64,000 bases of DNA from Nocardioides jishulii (GCF_006007965.1 NZ_CP040748.1:1116001-1180000); one strand, 5' to 3'; shown: positions 35,879-45,468, numbered from the stretch's first letter. Program-made: numbers and translations. Notes: a model not told the origin generated them from the sequence alone.

Positions 35879-36829
35879 ATGGCACTGTCTGACGAGACCC
35901 CCCTGTCCGAGGTCGGCGAGTTCGAGCTCATCGAGGCGTTCATCGGCCTCTACCCCCAGGGTGACGACGTCGTCGTCGGACCCGGGGACGACGCGGCCGT
36001 CCTGCGCATCCGCAACGGCCACGTCGTGGTCTCGACCGATCTCATGGTCGAGGGGCGGCACTTCCGACGCGACTGGGCGTCGGGCAACGACGTGGGACGG
36101 CGTGCGGCGGCCCAGAACCTCTCCGACATCAACGCCATGGGCGGTGCCGCCCACTCAATGACGGTCGGCCTCACGCTGCCCGCCGACCTCGAGGTGGGGT
36201 GGGCGCTGGACTTCGCCCGAGGCTTCGCCGACGAGTGCGCGAAGGTCGGGGCGCAGGTGATCGGTGGTGACACGACCCGCGGGGAGCAGGTGGTCATCGC
36301 GGTCACCGCGATCGGTGCCGTGACGCGCGCGCCGGTCCTGCGCTCCGGGGCCCGCCCCGGCGACGTGGTCGCCCTCTGCGGACGTCAGGGATGGGCGGCC
36401 GGGGGTCTTGCGGTGCTCACTAGGGGCTTCCGTTCGCCGCGCGTGCTCGTCGAGGCCTACCGCAGCCCGGAGCCGCCGTACGCCGCTGGCGCCGACGCCG
36501 CCGAGGCGGGTGCGACCGCGATGATCGACGTCTCCGACGGCCTGGTCGCCGACGCCGGACACCTGGCCGCCGAGTCGGGCGTGGCGATCGACCTCAGGAC
36601 CGAGTCGTTCGAGATCGCGGAGCCCTTGCACGCCGTGGGCTCGGCGCTGGGCGCCGACCCGATGCAGTTCATCCTCGGCGGGGGCGACGACCACCCGTTG
36701 CTCGCCACCTTCCCCTCCGCCTCGGCCGTGCCCCTGGGCTGGCAGGTGATCGGCCAGGTCGACGAGGGCAGCGGCGTCACGGTCGACGGCGCTCCCTACG
36801 AAGGTCCGAGCGGGTGGGTGCACTTCTGA
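35879..36829 (+). CDS. thiL: Thiamine-monophosphate kinase
   Basis: 316 residues, PurM-like fold. VGPGDDAAVLRI, STDLMVEGRHFRRDW, NLSDINAMGG, VIGGDTTRG and MIDVSDGLVAD are the metal- and nucleotide-binding blocks. It phosphorylates thiamine monophosphate to thiamine diphosphate. ATG at 35879 is assumed; an in-frame ATG at 35870 would add three residues. It diverges from the Lrp-domain gene. Confidence 0.94.
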   Translation: MALSDETPLSEVGEFELIEAFIGLYPQGDDVVVGPGDDAAVLRIRNGHVVVSTDLMVEGRHFRRDWASGNDVGRRAAAQNLSDINAMGGAAHSMTVGLTLPADLEVGWALDFARGFADECAKVGAQVIGGDTTRGEQVVIAVTAIGAVTRAPVLRSGARPGDVVALCGRQGWAAGGLAVLTRGFRSPRVLVEAYRSPEPPYAAGADAAEAGATAMIDVSDGLVADAGHLAAESGVAIDLRTESFEIAEPLHAVGSALGADPMQFILGGGDDHPLLATFPSASAVPLGWQVIGQVDEGSGVTVDGAPYEGPSGWVHF

Positions 36830-36834
36830 GCCGA

Positions 36835-36858
36835 GGACCGAGTCGTGGACCGAGTCGT
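36835..36858. repeat. 12-bp tandem repeat after thiL
   Basis: GGACCGAGTCGT occurs twice in tandem, starting 5 bp after the thiL stop, and degenerates into GGAACGGGCCGT. The rest of the 185-bp gap before rpmB shows a TACTCT -10-like hexamer near 36929 and nothing else clear. Confidence 0.6.
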
Positions 36859-37014
36859 GGAACGGGCCGTGGAGCGGGGGGTGAACCCCGCCAGGACCTC
36901 GATTTCACCCGGTGCTGGATGTCGGCTACTCTGGTGCGGTTGCTTGCTGGGCCAGAACATTGAGGCCAGTGCGAGCACCACGTCGAGAAACCAACGAACT
37001 GATCGGAGTGCACG

Positions 37015-37200
37015 GTGGCTGCCGTCTGCGACATCTGCGCCAAGAAGCCGGGCTTCGGCAACAACCGTCCTTGGTCGCGCAAGATCACGAAGCGCCGCTT
37101 CAACCCGAACATCCAGCGCGTCCGCGCCACGGTGAACGGGTCCCCCAAGCGCGTCAACGTCTGCACGGGTTGCCTGAAGGCCGGCAAGGTCGCGCGCTGA
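37015..37200 (+). CDS. rpmB: Ribosomal protein bL28
   Basis: 61 residues. Two Cys pairs (CDIC near the N-terminus and CTGC near the C-terminus) show the zinc-binding C+ form. KITKRRFNPNIQRVRA is the conserved core. GTG start with GGAG upstream. Two hairpins follow the stop. Confidence 0.96.
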   Translation: MAAVCDICAKKPGFGNNRPWSRKITKRRFNPNIQRVRATVNGSPKRVNVCTGCLKAGKVAR

Positions 37201-37210
37201 CCCATCACGT

Positions 37211-37266
37211 CGCTGGCTCGACCAGCGTCCCGAGGACCTCGATGAGCCCGCGCTCTCGAGGTCTTC
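37211..37266 (+). terminator. Two hairpins after rpmB
   Basis: A 6-bp stem at 37211-37216 with 37222-37227 and an 11-bp stem at 37232-37242 with 37256-37266 (one G-T pair), followed by TGCATTTCC. Confidence 0.6.
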
Positions 37267-37391
37267 TGCATTTCCACGGACTACGCCTCCCCATCGGCGC
37301 ATCCCACTAAGGTGTGCTTCCACGCGCCCTCGGGGGGCCGGCCCGAGGCTTCTTTCCGTGACCATCCACGCCCAGACCCAGGAGCAGCCGC

Positions 37392-39038
37392 ATGGAGCAG
37401 GTGCCGAACGGGATCCGTCTCGCCACGGTGCTGCGCTTCGTCGACGTCGCCACGGATGCCCTGAGCGCGGCGCGTGAGGAGATCGACGCCCTCAACGTCT
37501 ACCCGGTGCCCGACGGGGACACCGGCACCAACATGTTCCTCACCTTCTCGGCAGCCCGCGACGCGGTGCGCGAGGCCTCCGAGGGCGGCAACGACCTCGT
37601 GGCCGGTCTGGCGGCCTTCCGTCGCGCGGCTCTCCTGAGCGCCCGTGGCAACTCGGGCGTGATCCTGAGCCAGATGCTCGGCGCTCTGGCTCACCGGCTG
37701 GAGCGCGCCGCCCCCGGCGAGGAGACGGCCCACGTGATGGCTGACGCCATGCGGTTGGCCACCGAGGCCAGCTACGAGGCGGTCGCCGTGCCGGTGGAGG
37801 GCACCATCCTCACCGTGGCCCGCGCGGCCAGCGACCGGGCCGTCGCCCTGGTCCGCGACGCGGAGGGGCCGGTGACCCCCAGCGAGCTCTTCACCGCCGC
37901 CGCCGCGGCCGCGCGCGAAGCCTTGGCGCTGACCCCGACCCAGCTCAAGGTGCTGGCGGACGCGGGCGTCGTGGACGCGGGTGGGCGAGGGCTCTGCGTC
38001 GTCCTCGACGCCGCCGAGCGGGTGCTCACCGGGCGCCACCCCGTCTCCGAGCCGGGCCACCACAAGACTCCGCGCATTCCTGTGAGGGTCCCCGAGGACG
38101 AGCTGAGTGAGGGGGGGCCCTCGTACGAGGTCATGTTCCTGCTCGACGCCGCCGACGAGGCGGCCGTGGGAGTGCTGCGCAGTGAGCTGGCCGCGCTGGG
38201 TGACTCCCTGGTGGTCGTCGGCGGTGAGGACCTGTGGAACGTCCACGTGCATGTCGACGACGTCGGCGCCGCGATCGAGGCCGGCATCCGCGCCGGCCGC
38301 CCCCACCGGATCCGCGTCACCCACTTCGCCGAGCAGGTGGCCGAGCACCGCCACCGCGACGCCTCGCTCACCGGGCGCAAGGTCGTCGCGGTCACCTTCG
38401 GCGACGGGTTGCGTGACCTCTTCGCCGCCGCCGGGGCCCTGGTCGTGGAGGCAGGCGTGGGGAGACGTCCCTCCACCGGGGAGATCCTGGCCGCCATCGA
38501 GGAGAGCGGGGCAGCCGAGGTCGTCGTCATGCCCAACGACCCCGACTCCCTGCGGGTCGCCGAGATCGCCGCACGGACTGCCGAGGACGGTGGTCAGGTG
38601 AGGGTGGCGGTCATCCCCACCCAGGCCCAGGTCCAGGGGCTCGCGGCCATCGCAGTGCACGAGCCCGGCCGTTCCTTCGAGCAGGACGTGCTCGAGATGA
38701 CGGCCACGGCCCGCCACGCCCGCCACGGCGCGGTCACGGTGGCGGCGCGGCAGGCGTTCACCACCGCAGGACCGTGCGAGGTGGGCGACGTCCTCGGCGT
38801 CATCGAGGGCGACTTCGCGATCATCGGCTCAGACCTCTTCGAGGTGGCCAGCGGCGTCGTCGGACGACTGCTCGGCGCCGGTGGCGAGCTGGTGACGCTG
38901 GTCTCGGGCTGCGACGAGCACGCTGCTGCCCTGGCCGAGCGCTGTGCCGCGTGGGTGGAGGAGACCTACCCACTGGCCGACGTCGTCGTCTACGAGGGCG
39001 GTCAGGAGCGGTACCCGCTCCTGATGTCGGTGGAGTAG
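37392..39038 (+). CDS. DAK2 domain protein, fatty-acid kinase FakA-like
   Basis: 548 residues, the usual length of FakA/YloV proteins. N-terminal DAK2 domain: NVYPVPDGDTGTNMFLT binds metal and ATP and SARGNSGVILSQ follows; the middle and C-terminal domains contain NVHVHVDDVGAAIEAG and the final VVYEGGQERYPLLMSVE. In Firmicutes FakA phosphorylates fatty acids presented by FakB (DegV); no FakB is seen here, so the substrate is inferred. AGGAG precedes the ATG. recG follows after 4 bp. TAAGGT at 37308-37313 is a likely -10. Confidence 0.88.
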   Translation: MEQVPNGIRLATVLRFVDVATDALSAAREEIDALNVYPVPDGDTGTNMFLTFSAARDAVREASEGGNDLVAGLAAFRRAALLSARGNSGVILSQMLGALAHRLERAAPGEETAHVMADAMRLATEASYEAVAVPVEGTILTVARAASDRAVALVRDAEGPVTPSELFTAAAAAAREALALTPTQLKVLADAGVVDAGGRGLCVVLDAAERVLTGRHPVSEPGHHKTPRIPVRVPEDELSEGGPSYEVMFLLDAADEAAVGVLRSELAALGDSLVVVGGEDLWNVHVHVDDVGAAIEAGIRAGRPHRIRVTHFAEQVAEHRHRDASLTGRKVVAVTFGDGLRDLFAAAGALVVEAGVGRRPSTGEILAAIEESGAAEVVVMPNDPDSLRVAEIAARTAEDGGQVRVAVIPTQAQVQGLAAIAVHEPGRSFEQDVLEMTATARHARHGAVTVAARQAFTTAGPCEVGDVLGVIEGDFAIIGSDLFEVASGVVGRLLGAGGELVTLVSGCDEHAAALAERCAAWVEETYPLADVVVYEGGQERYPLLMSVE

Positions 39039-39042
39039 TCCC

Positions 39043-41286
39043 GTGGTCGCCATCACCCCGGACACCCCGATCGCCGCCGTCTTCGGCAAGTCGGTCAAGA
39101 AGCGCAAGGCGGTGGAGGAGGGCCTCGGCCTCGCCACCGTGGGAGACCTGCTCTGGTACTTCCCACGCCGCTACGTGCGCACCAGCGAGCTCAGCGAGGT
39201 GGCCACGCCGGTCGAGGGCGAGCTGCTCAGCGTCGTCGGTGAGATCACCTCCAGCGAGGTGAAGCAGTTCGTCAACCGGCGCACCCAACGGATGAGTCAC
39301 CGGCTCGAGGTGCGGGTGAGGACCCAGGGCCCGGAGTTCACGATGACCTTCTTCCTGCCCTACAAGGGGATGGCGGAGGCGGAGCAGCGTCGCATGGCCG
39401 TGGGCAGCCGAGGCATGTTCACCGGCAAGGTCCAGGTCTTCAACCGCTCGTGGCAGCTGGCGCAGCCGCACAGCGTGGTCTTCGGTGGGGGAGAGGCCCC
39501 CGACGAGGACGGCGCAGGCAGCAGCGACGAGGCTCTCGCGGCCAGCCTCAAGGGACTGATGCCGGTCTACCCACTGACCGCGAAGCTCTACTCCTGGGAC
39601 CTGCAGAAGACCATCCAGTTCGCCCTGGAGGTGGTCACCGGCGTCGAGGACGTCTTCCCCGAGCACCTGCTCGCACGCTACGACCTGCTCGACGTGATGA
39701 CCGCTCTGCGGTGGATCCACGGCCCCGACGACCACAGCCAGGTGACCCGGGCGCAGCAGCGGTTCCGGTTCACCGAGGCGCTGGTCCTGCAGCTCGTCCT
39801 GGCCCGTCGCCGCGCGGCGTTGCGTGCCCAGGGTGCCCAGGCGCGTACGGGAGGGGTGAGGGAGCTGCTCGCGACCTTCGACGCGCGCCTCCCCTTCGAG
39901 CTGACCGCCGGCCAACGTGAGGTGGGGAAGGTCATCGAGGCCGACCTCGCCCAGCCCCATCCGATGAACCGCCTGCTCCAGGGGGAGGTGGGCTCGGGCA
40001 AGACGCTGGTCGCCCTGCGCGCCATGCTCCGGGTCGTCGACTCCGGGGGCCAGGCCGTGCTGCTGGCGCCCACCGAGGTGCTCGCCCAGCAGCACCACCG
40101 CTCCATCACCGCGATGCTCGGTGACCTCGCCGCGGGCGGCATGCTCGGCGGCGCCGAGGACGCCACCCGCGTCACCCTGCTGACCGGGTCGATGGGCAAG
40201 GCCCAGCGTCAAGCCGCGATGCTCGACATCGCCACGGGTGATGCCGGGATCGTGGTCGGCACCCACGCCCTGCTGGAGGGCAACGTCACCTTCTTCGACC
40301 TCGGCCTGGTGGTCGTCGACGAGCAGCACCGCTTCGGCGTCGAGCAGCGCGCCGCCCTGACCGACAAGGCCGCGACGCCTCCGCACGTGCTCGTCATGAC
40401 CGCCACCCCGATCCCGCGGACCGTGGCGATGACGGTCTTCGGCGACCTGGAGACCTCGGTGCTGCGCGAGCTGCCGGCCGGCCGGGCCCCCATCTCCTCC
40501 CACGTCGCACCGCTCTCCGAGCAGCCTCACTGGGAGCAGCGGGTGTGGCAGCGCGTCGCAGAGGAGGTGGCCAAGGGGCACCAGGTGTACGTCGTGTGCC
40601 CCCGCATCGCCGGTGACGAGCTGGAGGCAGGGGAGAGCGACGCCCCGCGGGAGGACGACCGAGCCCCGCGCCGACCGCTGGCTGCGGTGGAGGAGGTCGC
40701 GGCGATGCTGGCCCAGGGTCCGCTGTCGGGAGTCAGCGTCGAGGCGTTGCACGGGCGCCTGGCGCCCGACGCCAAGGAGCAGGTGATGCGACGGTTCGCC
40801 GCGGGGGAGGTCGACGTCCTCGTCTCCACCACCGTGATCGAGGTCGGTGTCGACGTCGCCAACGCGACGATGATGGTGATCCTCGACGCCGACCGGTTCG
40901 GGGTCTCGCAGCTGCACCAGCTGCGTGGCCGCGTCGGTCGTGGTGGACTGCCCGGCCTCTGCCTGCTGGTCAGCCACGCCGAGACCGGCAGTGAGGCCCG
41001 CGAGCGCCTGGAGGCCGTGGCCGCGACCACCGACGGGTTCGAGCTGAGCCGCGTCGACCTGGAGCAGCGCCGCGAGGGCGACGTGCTCGGCAAGAACCAG
41101 AGCGGTTTCCGCTCCAGCCTGGAGAACCTGCGGGTGCTCCGGGACGAGAAGACCATCGTGGCGGCTCGGGAGGCTGCGGACGCACTGCTGGACGAGGACC
41201 CGGACCTCACCAGCGCGCCGGGGTTGGCGCGACTGGTGGCCGAGATCGAGGACAGCTCCCGTTCCGACTACATGGAGAAGGCATGA
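39043..41286 (+). CDS. recG: ATP-dependent DNA helicase RecG
   Basis: 747 residues. N-terminal wedge/OB region, then helicase motifs: Walker A LLQGEVGSGKTLVA, Walker B VVVDEQHRFG, motif III VMTATPIPRT, and C-terminal RFAAGEVDVLVSTTVIEVGVDV with QLRGRVGRGG. RecG remodels stalled forks and Holliday junctions. There is a somewhat longer acidic insertion (about residues 525-550, AGESDAPREDDRAPRR) than in E. coli. GTG start 4 bp after the DAK2 gene; its end overlaps rsmD by 4 bp. Confidence 0.96.
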   Translation: MVAITPDTPIAAVFGKSVKKRKAVEEGLGLATVGDLLWYFPRRYVRTSELSEVATPVEGELLSVVGEITSSEVKQFVNRRTQRMSHRLEVRVRTQGPEFTMTFFLPYKGMAEAEQRRMAVGSRGMFTGKVQVFNRSWQLAQPHSVVFGGGEAPDEDGAGSSDEALAASLKGLMPVYPLTAKLYSWDLQKTIQFALEVVTGVEDVFPEHLLARYDLLDVMTALRWIHGPDDHSQVTRAQQRFRFTEALVLQLVLARRRAALRAQGAQARTGGVRELLATFDARLPFELTAGQREVGKVIEADLAQPHPMNRLLQGEVGSGKTLVALRAMLRVVDSGGQAVLLAPTEVLAQQHHRSITAMLGDLAAGGMLGGAEDATRVTLLTGSMGKAQRQAAMLDIATGDAGIVVGTHALLEGNVTFFDLGLVVVDEQHRFGVEQRAALTDKAATPPHVLVMTATPIPRTVAMTVFGDLETSVLRELPAGRAPISSHVAPLSEQPHWEQRVWQRVAEEVAKGHQVYVVCPRIAGDELEAGESDAPREDDRAPRRPLAAVEEVAAMLAQGPLSGVSVEALHGRLAPDAKEQVMRRFAAGEVDVLVSTTVIEVGVDVANATMMVILDADRFGVSQLHQLRGRVGRGGLPGLCLLVSHAETGSEARERLEAVAATTDGFELSRVDLEQRREGDVLGKNQSGFRSSLENLRVLRDEKTIVAAREAADALLDEDPDLTSAPGLARLVAEIEDSSRSDYMEKA

Positions 41287-41882
41287 CGCGGATCATCGGG
41301 GGACAGGCCGGCGGACGACGCCTCGCCACGCCCCGCGGGCAGGCCACCCGGCCGACGAGCGACCGGGTGCGAGAGGCGCTCTTCTCGGCCGTGGAGTCGT
41401 GGTGCGGCTCGTTGCACGGCCTGCGCTTCCTCGACCTCTACGCCGGTTCCGGTGCCGTGGGGCTGGAGGCCTGGTCACGCGGCGCCGGGGTGGTGACCTT
41501 CGTCGAGCAGGACCGGCGTACGGCAGCCCTGGTGCAGTCCAACGCGCGCGACCTCGGCTTCGCGAAGCCCGACGTACGCAGCTCCTCGGTCCAGGCGGTC
41601 CTGGCGACCTCGCCGGCCGCGCCGTACGACGTGGTCTTCTCCGACCCGCCCTATCCGCTGGAGAGCGAGCGCGTCGACGCCGACCTGGTCGCCCTCGTGC
41701 AGCAGGGCTGGCTGGTGCCCGGGGCGCTGGTGGTCGTCGAGCGGGGGGTGCGCAGCGCGGCCCCGACATGGCCCGAAGGGCTCGTGGGACGTCGGGAGAA
41801 GAAGTACGGCGAGACGGTGCTTTGGTACGGTCACGCCGACGAGGACGACGACCCCGACGGCCTCGACGACCCCGAGGAGTGA
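41283..41882 (+). CDS. rsmD: 16S rRNA (guanine966-N2)-methyltransferase
   Basis: 199 residues. ATRPTSDRVREALFS near the N-terminus, the SAM loop FLDLYAGSGAVGLEA, and the catalytic VVFSDPPYPL motif of N2-guanine methyltransferases. ATG overlaps the recG stop (ATGA). coaD follows after 2 bp, the common rsmD-coaD arrangement. Confidence 0.95.
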   Translation: MTRIIGGQAGGRRLATPRGQATRPTSDRVREALFSAVESWCGSLHGLRFLDLYAGSGAVGLEAWSRGAGVVTFVEQDRRTAALVQSNARDLGFAKPDVRSSSVQAVLATSPAAPYDVVFSDPPYPLESERVDADLVALVQQGWLVPGALVVVERGVRSAAPTWPEGLVGRREKKYGETVLWYGHADEDDDPDGLDDPEE

Positions 41883-41884
41883 GC

Positions 41885-42376
41885 GTGCGCCGTGCAGTCT
41901 GCCCCGGTTCCTTCGACCCGGTGCACAACGGACACCTCGACATCGTCCGGAGGGCCTCCGGTCTGTTCGACGAGGTCGTGGTCGCGGTCGGCACCAACCC
42001 GTCCAAGAGCCGGCTCTTCGACGCCGACGAGCGCATGGAGATGCTGCGCCGGGCCGTGGAGCCCTTCGGCAACGTCCGGGTCGCCGGCTTCACCGGGCTG
42101 CTCACCGACTTCTGCCGCGACAACGACGTGCACGCCATCGTGAAGGGGTTGCGGGCTGCGGGCGACTTCGAGTACGAGCTGCCCATGGCCCAGATGAACT
42201 CCCACCTCGCCGACGTCGAGACGGTCTTCGTGGCGACCGAGCCGACCTACGGGTTCGTCTCCTCCAGCCTCGTCAAGGAGGTGGCCGGCCTCGGGGGAGA
42301 CGTGGCGGCCTTCGTCCCGCCCTTCGTGCTCGAGCGGCTCACGGCCCGCCTCGCCGAGCGGTCCCGGCAGTCGTGA
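41885..42376 (+). CDS. coaD: Phosphopantetheine adenylyltransferase
   Basis: 163 residues. CPGSFDPVHNGHLDI contains the nucleotidyltransferase His motif; KGLRAAGDFEYELPMAQMN and FVSSSLVKEVA (replacing ISSTxxR) are family features. It makes dephospho-CoA. GTG at 41885 just after rsmD. Last gene of the fakA-recG-rsmD-coaD unit; a 6-bp hairpin lies at 42409-42423. Confidence 0.96.
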   Translation: MRRAVCPGSFDPVHNGHLDIVRRASGLFDEVVVAVGTNPSKSRLFDADERMEMLRRAVEPFGNVRVAGFTGLLTDFCRDNDVHAIVKGLRAAGDFEYELPMAQMNSHLADVETVFVATEPTYGFVSSSLVKEVAGLGGDVAAFVPPFVLERLTARLAERSRQS

Positions 42377-42442
42377 GTGCTCCTGGCCGGTCGAACGACC
42401 CTGTGAGGACTGTCACGGACAGTGGCTCGACGCGACCCAGTT

Positions 42443-42472
42443 TTGCCCAGCCGCACGCCGGGCGGTTAGAGT
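42443..42472 (+). promoter_or_regulatory. Promoter of the DUF177-rpmF-rnc-mutM unit
   Basis: TTGCCC at 42443-42448 and TAGAGT at 42467-42472, 18-bp spacer, giving a start about 30 bp before the DUF177 gene. Confidence 0.6.
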
Positions 42473-42509
42473 TCCCTAGTTCTGTTGTGCCGAAGATGAA
42501 AGTGGGCCA

Positions 42510-43064
42510 GTGAGCCGTCTGGACCCGAAAGCGCCGCTCGTGATCGACACTCGCGAGCTTGGCCGCCGCCCGGGAAGCCAGCGCGAGCTGTCCCTCTCCG
42601 TCCCGGCACCCGCAGAACTTGGCATCGAAGTGCTCCGTGTCCCCGAAGGGGAGCAGATCCAGCTGGACCTGCGACTCGAGGCGGTCATGGAGGGCGTGCT
42701 GGTGACGGGCACGGCGCAAGCCGAGCTCGTGGGCGAGTGCGTACGCTGCCTGAAGCCCATCGAGGACGAGTTCCTCGTGGATCTTCAGGAGCTGTACGTG
42801 TACGACGACCACCGGCACGACGAGTCCGACGAGGACTTGGACGACGAGGTCAGCAAGCTCGAGGACGACCTGCTCGACCTCGAGCCCCTGTTGCGGGACG
42901 CGGTGGTGCTTGCACTGCCGTTCCAGCCGCTGTGCCAGGACGACTGTCCCGGGCTGTGCATCGAATGTGGTGCGCGACTCGCGGACGACCCTGACCATGG
43001 TCACGAGGCTGCGATCGACCCACGCTGGGCGGGCCTCCAGGCCCTGAAGCAGGACGAGGACTGA
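42510..43064 (+). CDS. DUF177 (YceD-like) protein
   Basis: 184 residues. The central CVRCLKP motif, an acidic stretch ([11 protein letters not shown]) and C-terminal [13 protein letters not shown] are the DUF177 signature. The gene precedes rpmF in most bacteria; YceD relatives are linked to 23S rRNA accumulation or ribosome assembly. GTG start with a weak Shine-Dalgarno. Confidence 0.92.
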   Translation: MSRLDPKAPLVIDTRELGRRPGSQRELSLSVPAPAELGIEVLRVPEGEQIQLDLRLEAVMEGVLVTGTAQAELVGECVRCLKPIEDEFLVDLQELYVYDDHRHDESDEDLDDEVSKLEDDLLDLEPLLRDAVVLALPFQPLCQDDCPGLCIECGARLADDPDHGHEAAIDPRWAGLQALKQDED

Positions 43065-43128
43065 GCCGGTCGAACCCGACCGGACAACGAGCAAGTGGCC
43101 GTCATGGCCCAGGCATGAGGAGATAACA

Positions 43129-43314
43129 GTGGCTGTTCCGAAGCGGAAGATGTCGCGCAGCAACACGCGCCACCGTCGCTCGCAGTGGAAGGCTGTCGCC
43201 CCCGTGTTGGTGAACTGTGCCAACCCCGCGTGTGGCGCCAAGCACCTCCCGCACCGTGCGTGCGGTGAGTGCGGCCAGTACGGTGCGCGCGCCGAGCGTC
43301 GCCAGGTCCTCTGA
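43129..43314 (+). CDS. rpmF: Ribosomal protein bL32
   Basis: 61 residues, starting [20 protein letters not shown]. Four Cys (NCANPACG and CGECG) form the zinc ribbon. GTG start; GAGGAG about 12 bp upstream. Its 3' end overlaps the only usual start of the rnc frame. Confidence 0.97.
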   Translation: MAVPKRKMSRSNTRHRRSQWKAVAPVLVNCANPACGAKHLPHRACGECGQYGARAERRQVL

Positions 43315-44042
43315 CCGGGCTTCATCCTCTGACCACGCAGCTGCGCCAGGCGCTCGGGGATCCAGTACTGACCCCCGAGCTGCTTGAGCGCGCGCTGACG
43401 CACCGCTCGTACGCGTACGAGAACGGTGGACTTCCCACCAACGAGCGCCTGGAGTTCCTCGGGGACTCCGTGCTCGGCGTGGTGGTGACAGAGACTCTCT
43501 ACACGAACCACCCGGACCTGTCCGAGGGTCGTCTCGCGAAGCTGCGGGCCGCGGTGGTCAACGCCAGGGCGTTGGCCGACGTGGCCCGCAGCATCGGTCT
43601 CGGCGAGTACATCAAGCTCGGCCGTGGCGAGGAGACGACAGGTGGGCGTGAGAAGGCGTCGATCCTGTCCGACACCGTCGAGGCAGTGATCGGCGCCATT
43701 CACCTGTCCGGAGGCTTCGAGGTCTCCCGGCAGGTCGTGCACCGCCTCTTCGACCCGCTCATGGAGGCTGCTGCTGCCATGGGCGCGGGTCTCGACTGGA
43801 AGACCTCCCTCCAGGAGCTCGCCGCCAGCCACGGGCTCGGTGTTCCGGAGTACGTGATCCAGGACGAGGGTCCGGACCACATGAAGACCTTCACCGCCCA
43901 GGTGCGAGTGGGTGGCGACCTCTACGGCCACGGCACCGGACGGTCGAAGAAGGAGGCCGAGCAGGCCGCCGCCCAGACTGCCTACGGCGAGATCTCCGAG
44001 GCCCGGGCCGCCGTCGCCCAGGGCGACGACGTCCCTGCCTGA
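43269..44042 (+). CDS. rnc: Ribonuclease III
   Basis: Up to 257 residues. The RNase III signature [13 protein letters not shown], the catalytic EAVIGAIHL helix and a C-terminal dsRBD ([34 protein letters not shown]) are clear. It cleaves double-stranded RNA in rRNA and mRNA processing. The start is unclear: the only in-frame ATG/GTG/TTG upstream of the conserved part is GTG 43269, inside rpmF, giving an N-terminus with no family look. CTG at 43329 ([11 protein letters not shown]) is where homology would begin. Confidence 0.92.
   Translation: MRPVRCARRASPGPLTGLHPLTTQLRQALGDPVLTPELLERALTHRSYAYENGGLPTNERLEFLGDSVLGVVVTETLYTNHPDLSEGRLAKLRAAVVNARALADVARSIGLGEYIKLGRGEETTGGREKASILSDTVEAVIGAIHLSGGFEVSRQVVHRLFDPLMEAAAAMGAGLDWKTSLQELAASHGLGVPEYVIQDEGPDHMKTFTAQVRVGGDLYGHGTGRSKKEAEQAAAQTAYGEISEARAAVAQGDDVPA
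43307..43334. repeat. 10-bp direct repeat copying the rpmF stop
   Basis: TCCTCTGACC at 43307-43316 contains the rpmF stop codon and recurs at 43325-43334, exactly where the RNase III coding region should begin. Confidence 0.6.
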
Positions 44043-44051
44043 GCCCGTCCC

Positions 44052-44903
44052 GTGCCCGAGCTCCCCGAGGTCGAGGTCGTACGCCGTGGGCTCCAGGCCC
44101 ACGTCGTCGGCGCCCGGATCACCGGTGTCGACGTGCTCCACGCGCGCCCGCTGCGCCGTGACCCCCTCGGACCCGAAGGGTTCGCCGAGGCCGTCACCGG
44201 ACGTACGGTCACGGCCGTGCGCCGCCGCGGCAAGTACTTCTGGCTCGTCCTCGACGACACCGACGCGATGCTGGGTCACCTCGGGATGAGCGGACAGATG
44301 CTCGTCAAGACGCCGCAGGCCCCGATCGAGCGCCACCTGCGGGTGCGCTTCTCGCTCGACACCGGGGCCGACCTGCGTTTCGTCGACCAACGGATGTTCG
44401 GCGGAGTCAGCTATGCCCCTGGCGGGGCGGTGCTGCCGGCGGAGATCGCCCACATCGCCCGCGACCCGCTCGACCCGGAGTTCGACGCCGAGGCGGTCGC
44501 CCGCCGGATGCGCGCCCGCGGCAGCGCGGTCAAGCGTCAGCTGCTGGACCAGACCCTCGTCTCAGGGGTCGGCAACATCTACGCTGATGAGGCGCTGTGG
44601 CTCGCCCGGGTGCACGGCGAGCGCCCCGGTGACCGGCTCACCCGCGCCCAGGCGATCGAGGTGATCGGCCAGGCCCGGGCCGTCATGCTCCAGGCGCTCG
44701 ACCAGGGCGGCACCAGCTTCGACGCCCTCTACGTCAACGTCAACGGAGAGTCCGGCTACTTCGACCGCAGCCTGCACGCCTACGGGCGTGAGGACGAGCC
44801 GTGCGAGCGGTGCGGCACCCCGATCCGCCGGGTGGCCTTCATGAACCGCTCCTCCTACTTCTGCCCGCGCTGCCAGCCGGTTCCGCGTCGGCGCAGGGCC
44901 TGA
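44052..44903 (+). CDS. mutM: Formamidopyrimidine-DNA glycosylase
   Basis: 283 residues. N-terminal PELPEVE supplies the catalytic Pro and Glu; [24 protein letters not shown] (with the H2TH region), and a C-terminal zinc finger CERC-x16-CPRC are present. It removes oxidised purines such as 8-oxoguanine. GTG at 44052, 9 bp after rnc, the common rnc-mutM order. Confidence 0.96.
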   Translation: MPELPEVEVVRRGLQAHVVGARITGVDVLHARPLRRDPLGPEGFAEAVTGRTVTAVRRRGKYFWLVLDDTDAMLGHLGMSGQMLVKTPQAPIERHLRVRFSLDTGADLRFVDQRMFGGVSYAPGGAVLPAEIAHIARDPLDPEFDAEAVARRMRARGSAVKRQLLDQTLVSGVGNIYADEALWLARVHGERPGDRLTRAQAIEVIGQARAVMLQALDQGGTSFDALYVNVNGESGYFDRSLHAYGREDEPCERCGTPIRRVAFMNRSSYFCPRCQPVPRRRRA

Positions 44904-44990
44904 CGTACGACCCCGAAGCACCCGTACGGCCTCGTGCCTTCGGCAGCCTGACCCGGTGCGGCGATGTGACTGACACCTCCGATCTGGGAA

Positions 44991-45019
44991 TTGACCCGGT
45001 CCGTCGAGGGTGGGACTCT
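44991..45019 (+). promoter_or_regulatory. Promoter before the small coiled-coil gene
   Basis: TTGACC at 44991-44996 and GACTCT at 45014-45019 with a 17-bp spacer, about 50 bp before the ATG at 45068. Confidence 0.5.
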
Positions 45020-45067
45020 TGAAATCGGCCTTCCTTTGGCCTGCCCGCTGACGTCGAAAGGTTCCCG

Positions 45068-45271
45068 ATGGCCAAGGCTCTCCTCGGACATCTCCACACC
45101 GACCCCCGCGGCGCCTCCCGAGCGCTCTCGGAGAACGCGCGTCTGCGTCGTCGGGTCGCTGACCTGGAGGCCCTCGTGATCCGCCTCCAGGACGAGAACA
45201 CCCGTCTCGCCGACCTCGAGACGACCGCTGCCCTGGAGCGCGAGTCGCTCCAGGACATGCAGCCCGTCTGA
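45068..45271 (+). CDS. Small coiled-coil protein, function unknown
   Basis: 67 residues. The N-terminus MAKALLGHLHTDPRGASR is followed from about residue 20 by regularly spaced Leu/Val with charged residues (ENARLRRRVADLEALVIRL and onward), which predicts one continuous coiled coil. It has an AAAGG Shine-Dalgarno, its own promoter and normal codon use, so it looks genuine. It lies between mutM and smc. I do not recognise the family; a dimeric adaptor or nucleoid-related role is possible but not shown. Confidence 0.7.
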   Translation: MAKALLGHLHTDPRGASRALSENARLRRRVADLEALVIRLQDENTRLADLETTAALERESLQDMQPV

Positions 45272-45468
45272 CGCTCTGTCCTCGGCGCCTTCGGGCGCCC
45301 ACCCGTGCCCGGTCGAGACCCACGGTCCCCGGGAACTTCTGCGCGTCTCCCACCGCGTTCGCTGGCCCGTCGCCGCCAGTCGGCGAATCTGACGCCGCTC
45401 ACCGGTAGTCTGAGCGCGCCGCAGCGGGCGAGTGCCTGCGCCGGGCGAGAGACGGTGAGGAGGCCCGG

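Noticed and set aside
38821..40977. 718-codon open frame opposite recG
   Set aside because: Antisense shadow; rich in His, Asp, Gly and Arg with no family motifs, whereas recG has all helicase motifs.
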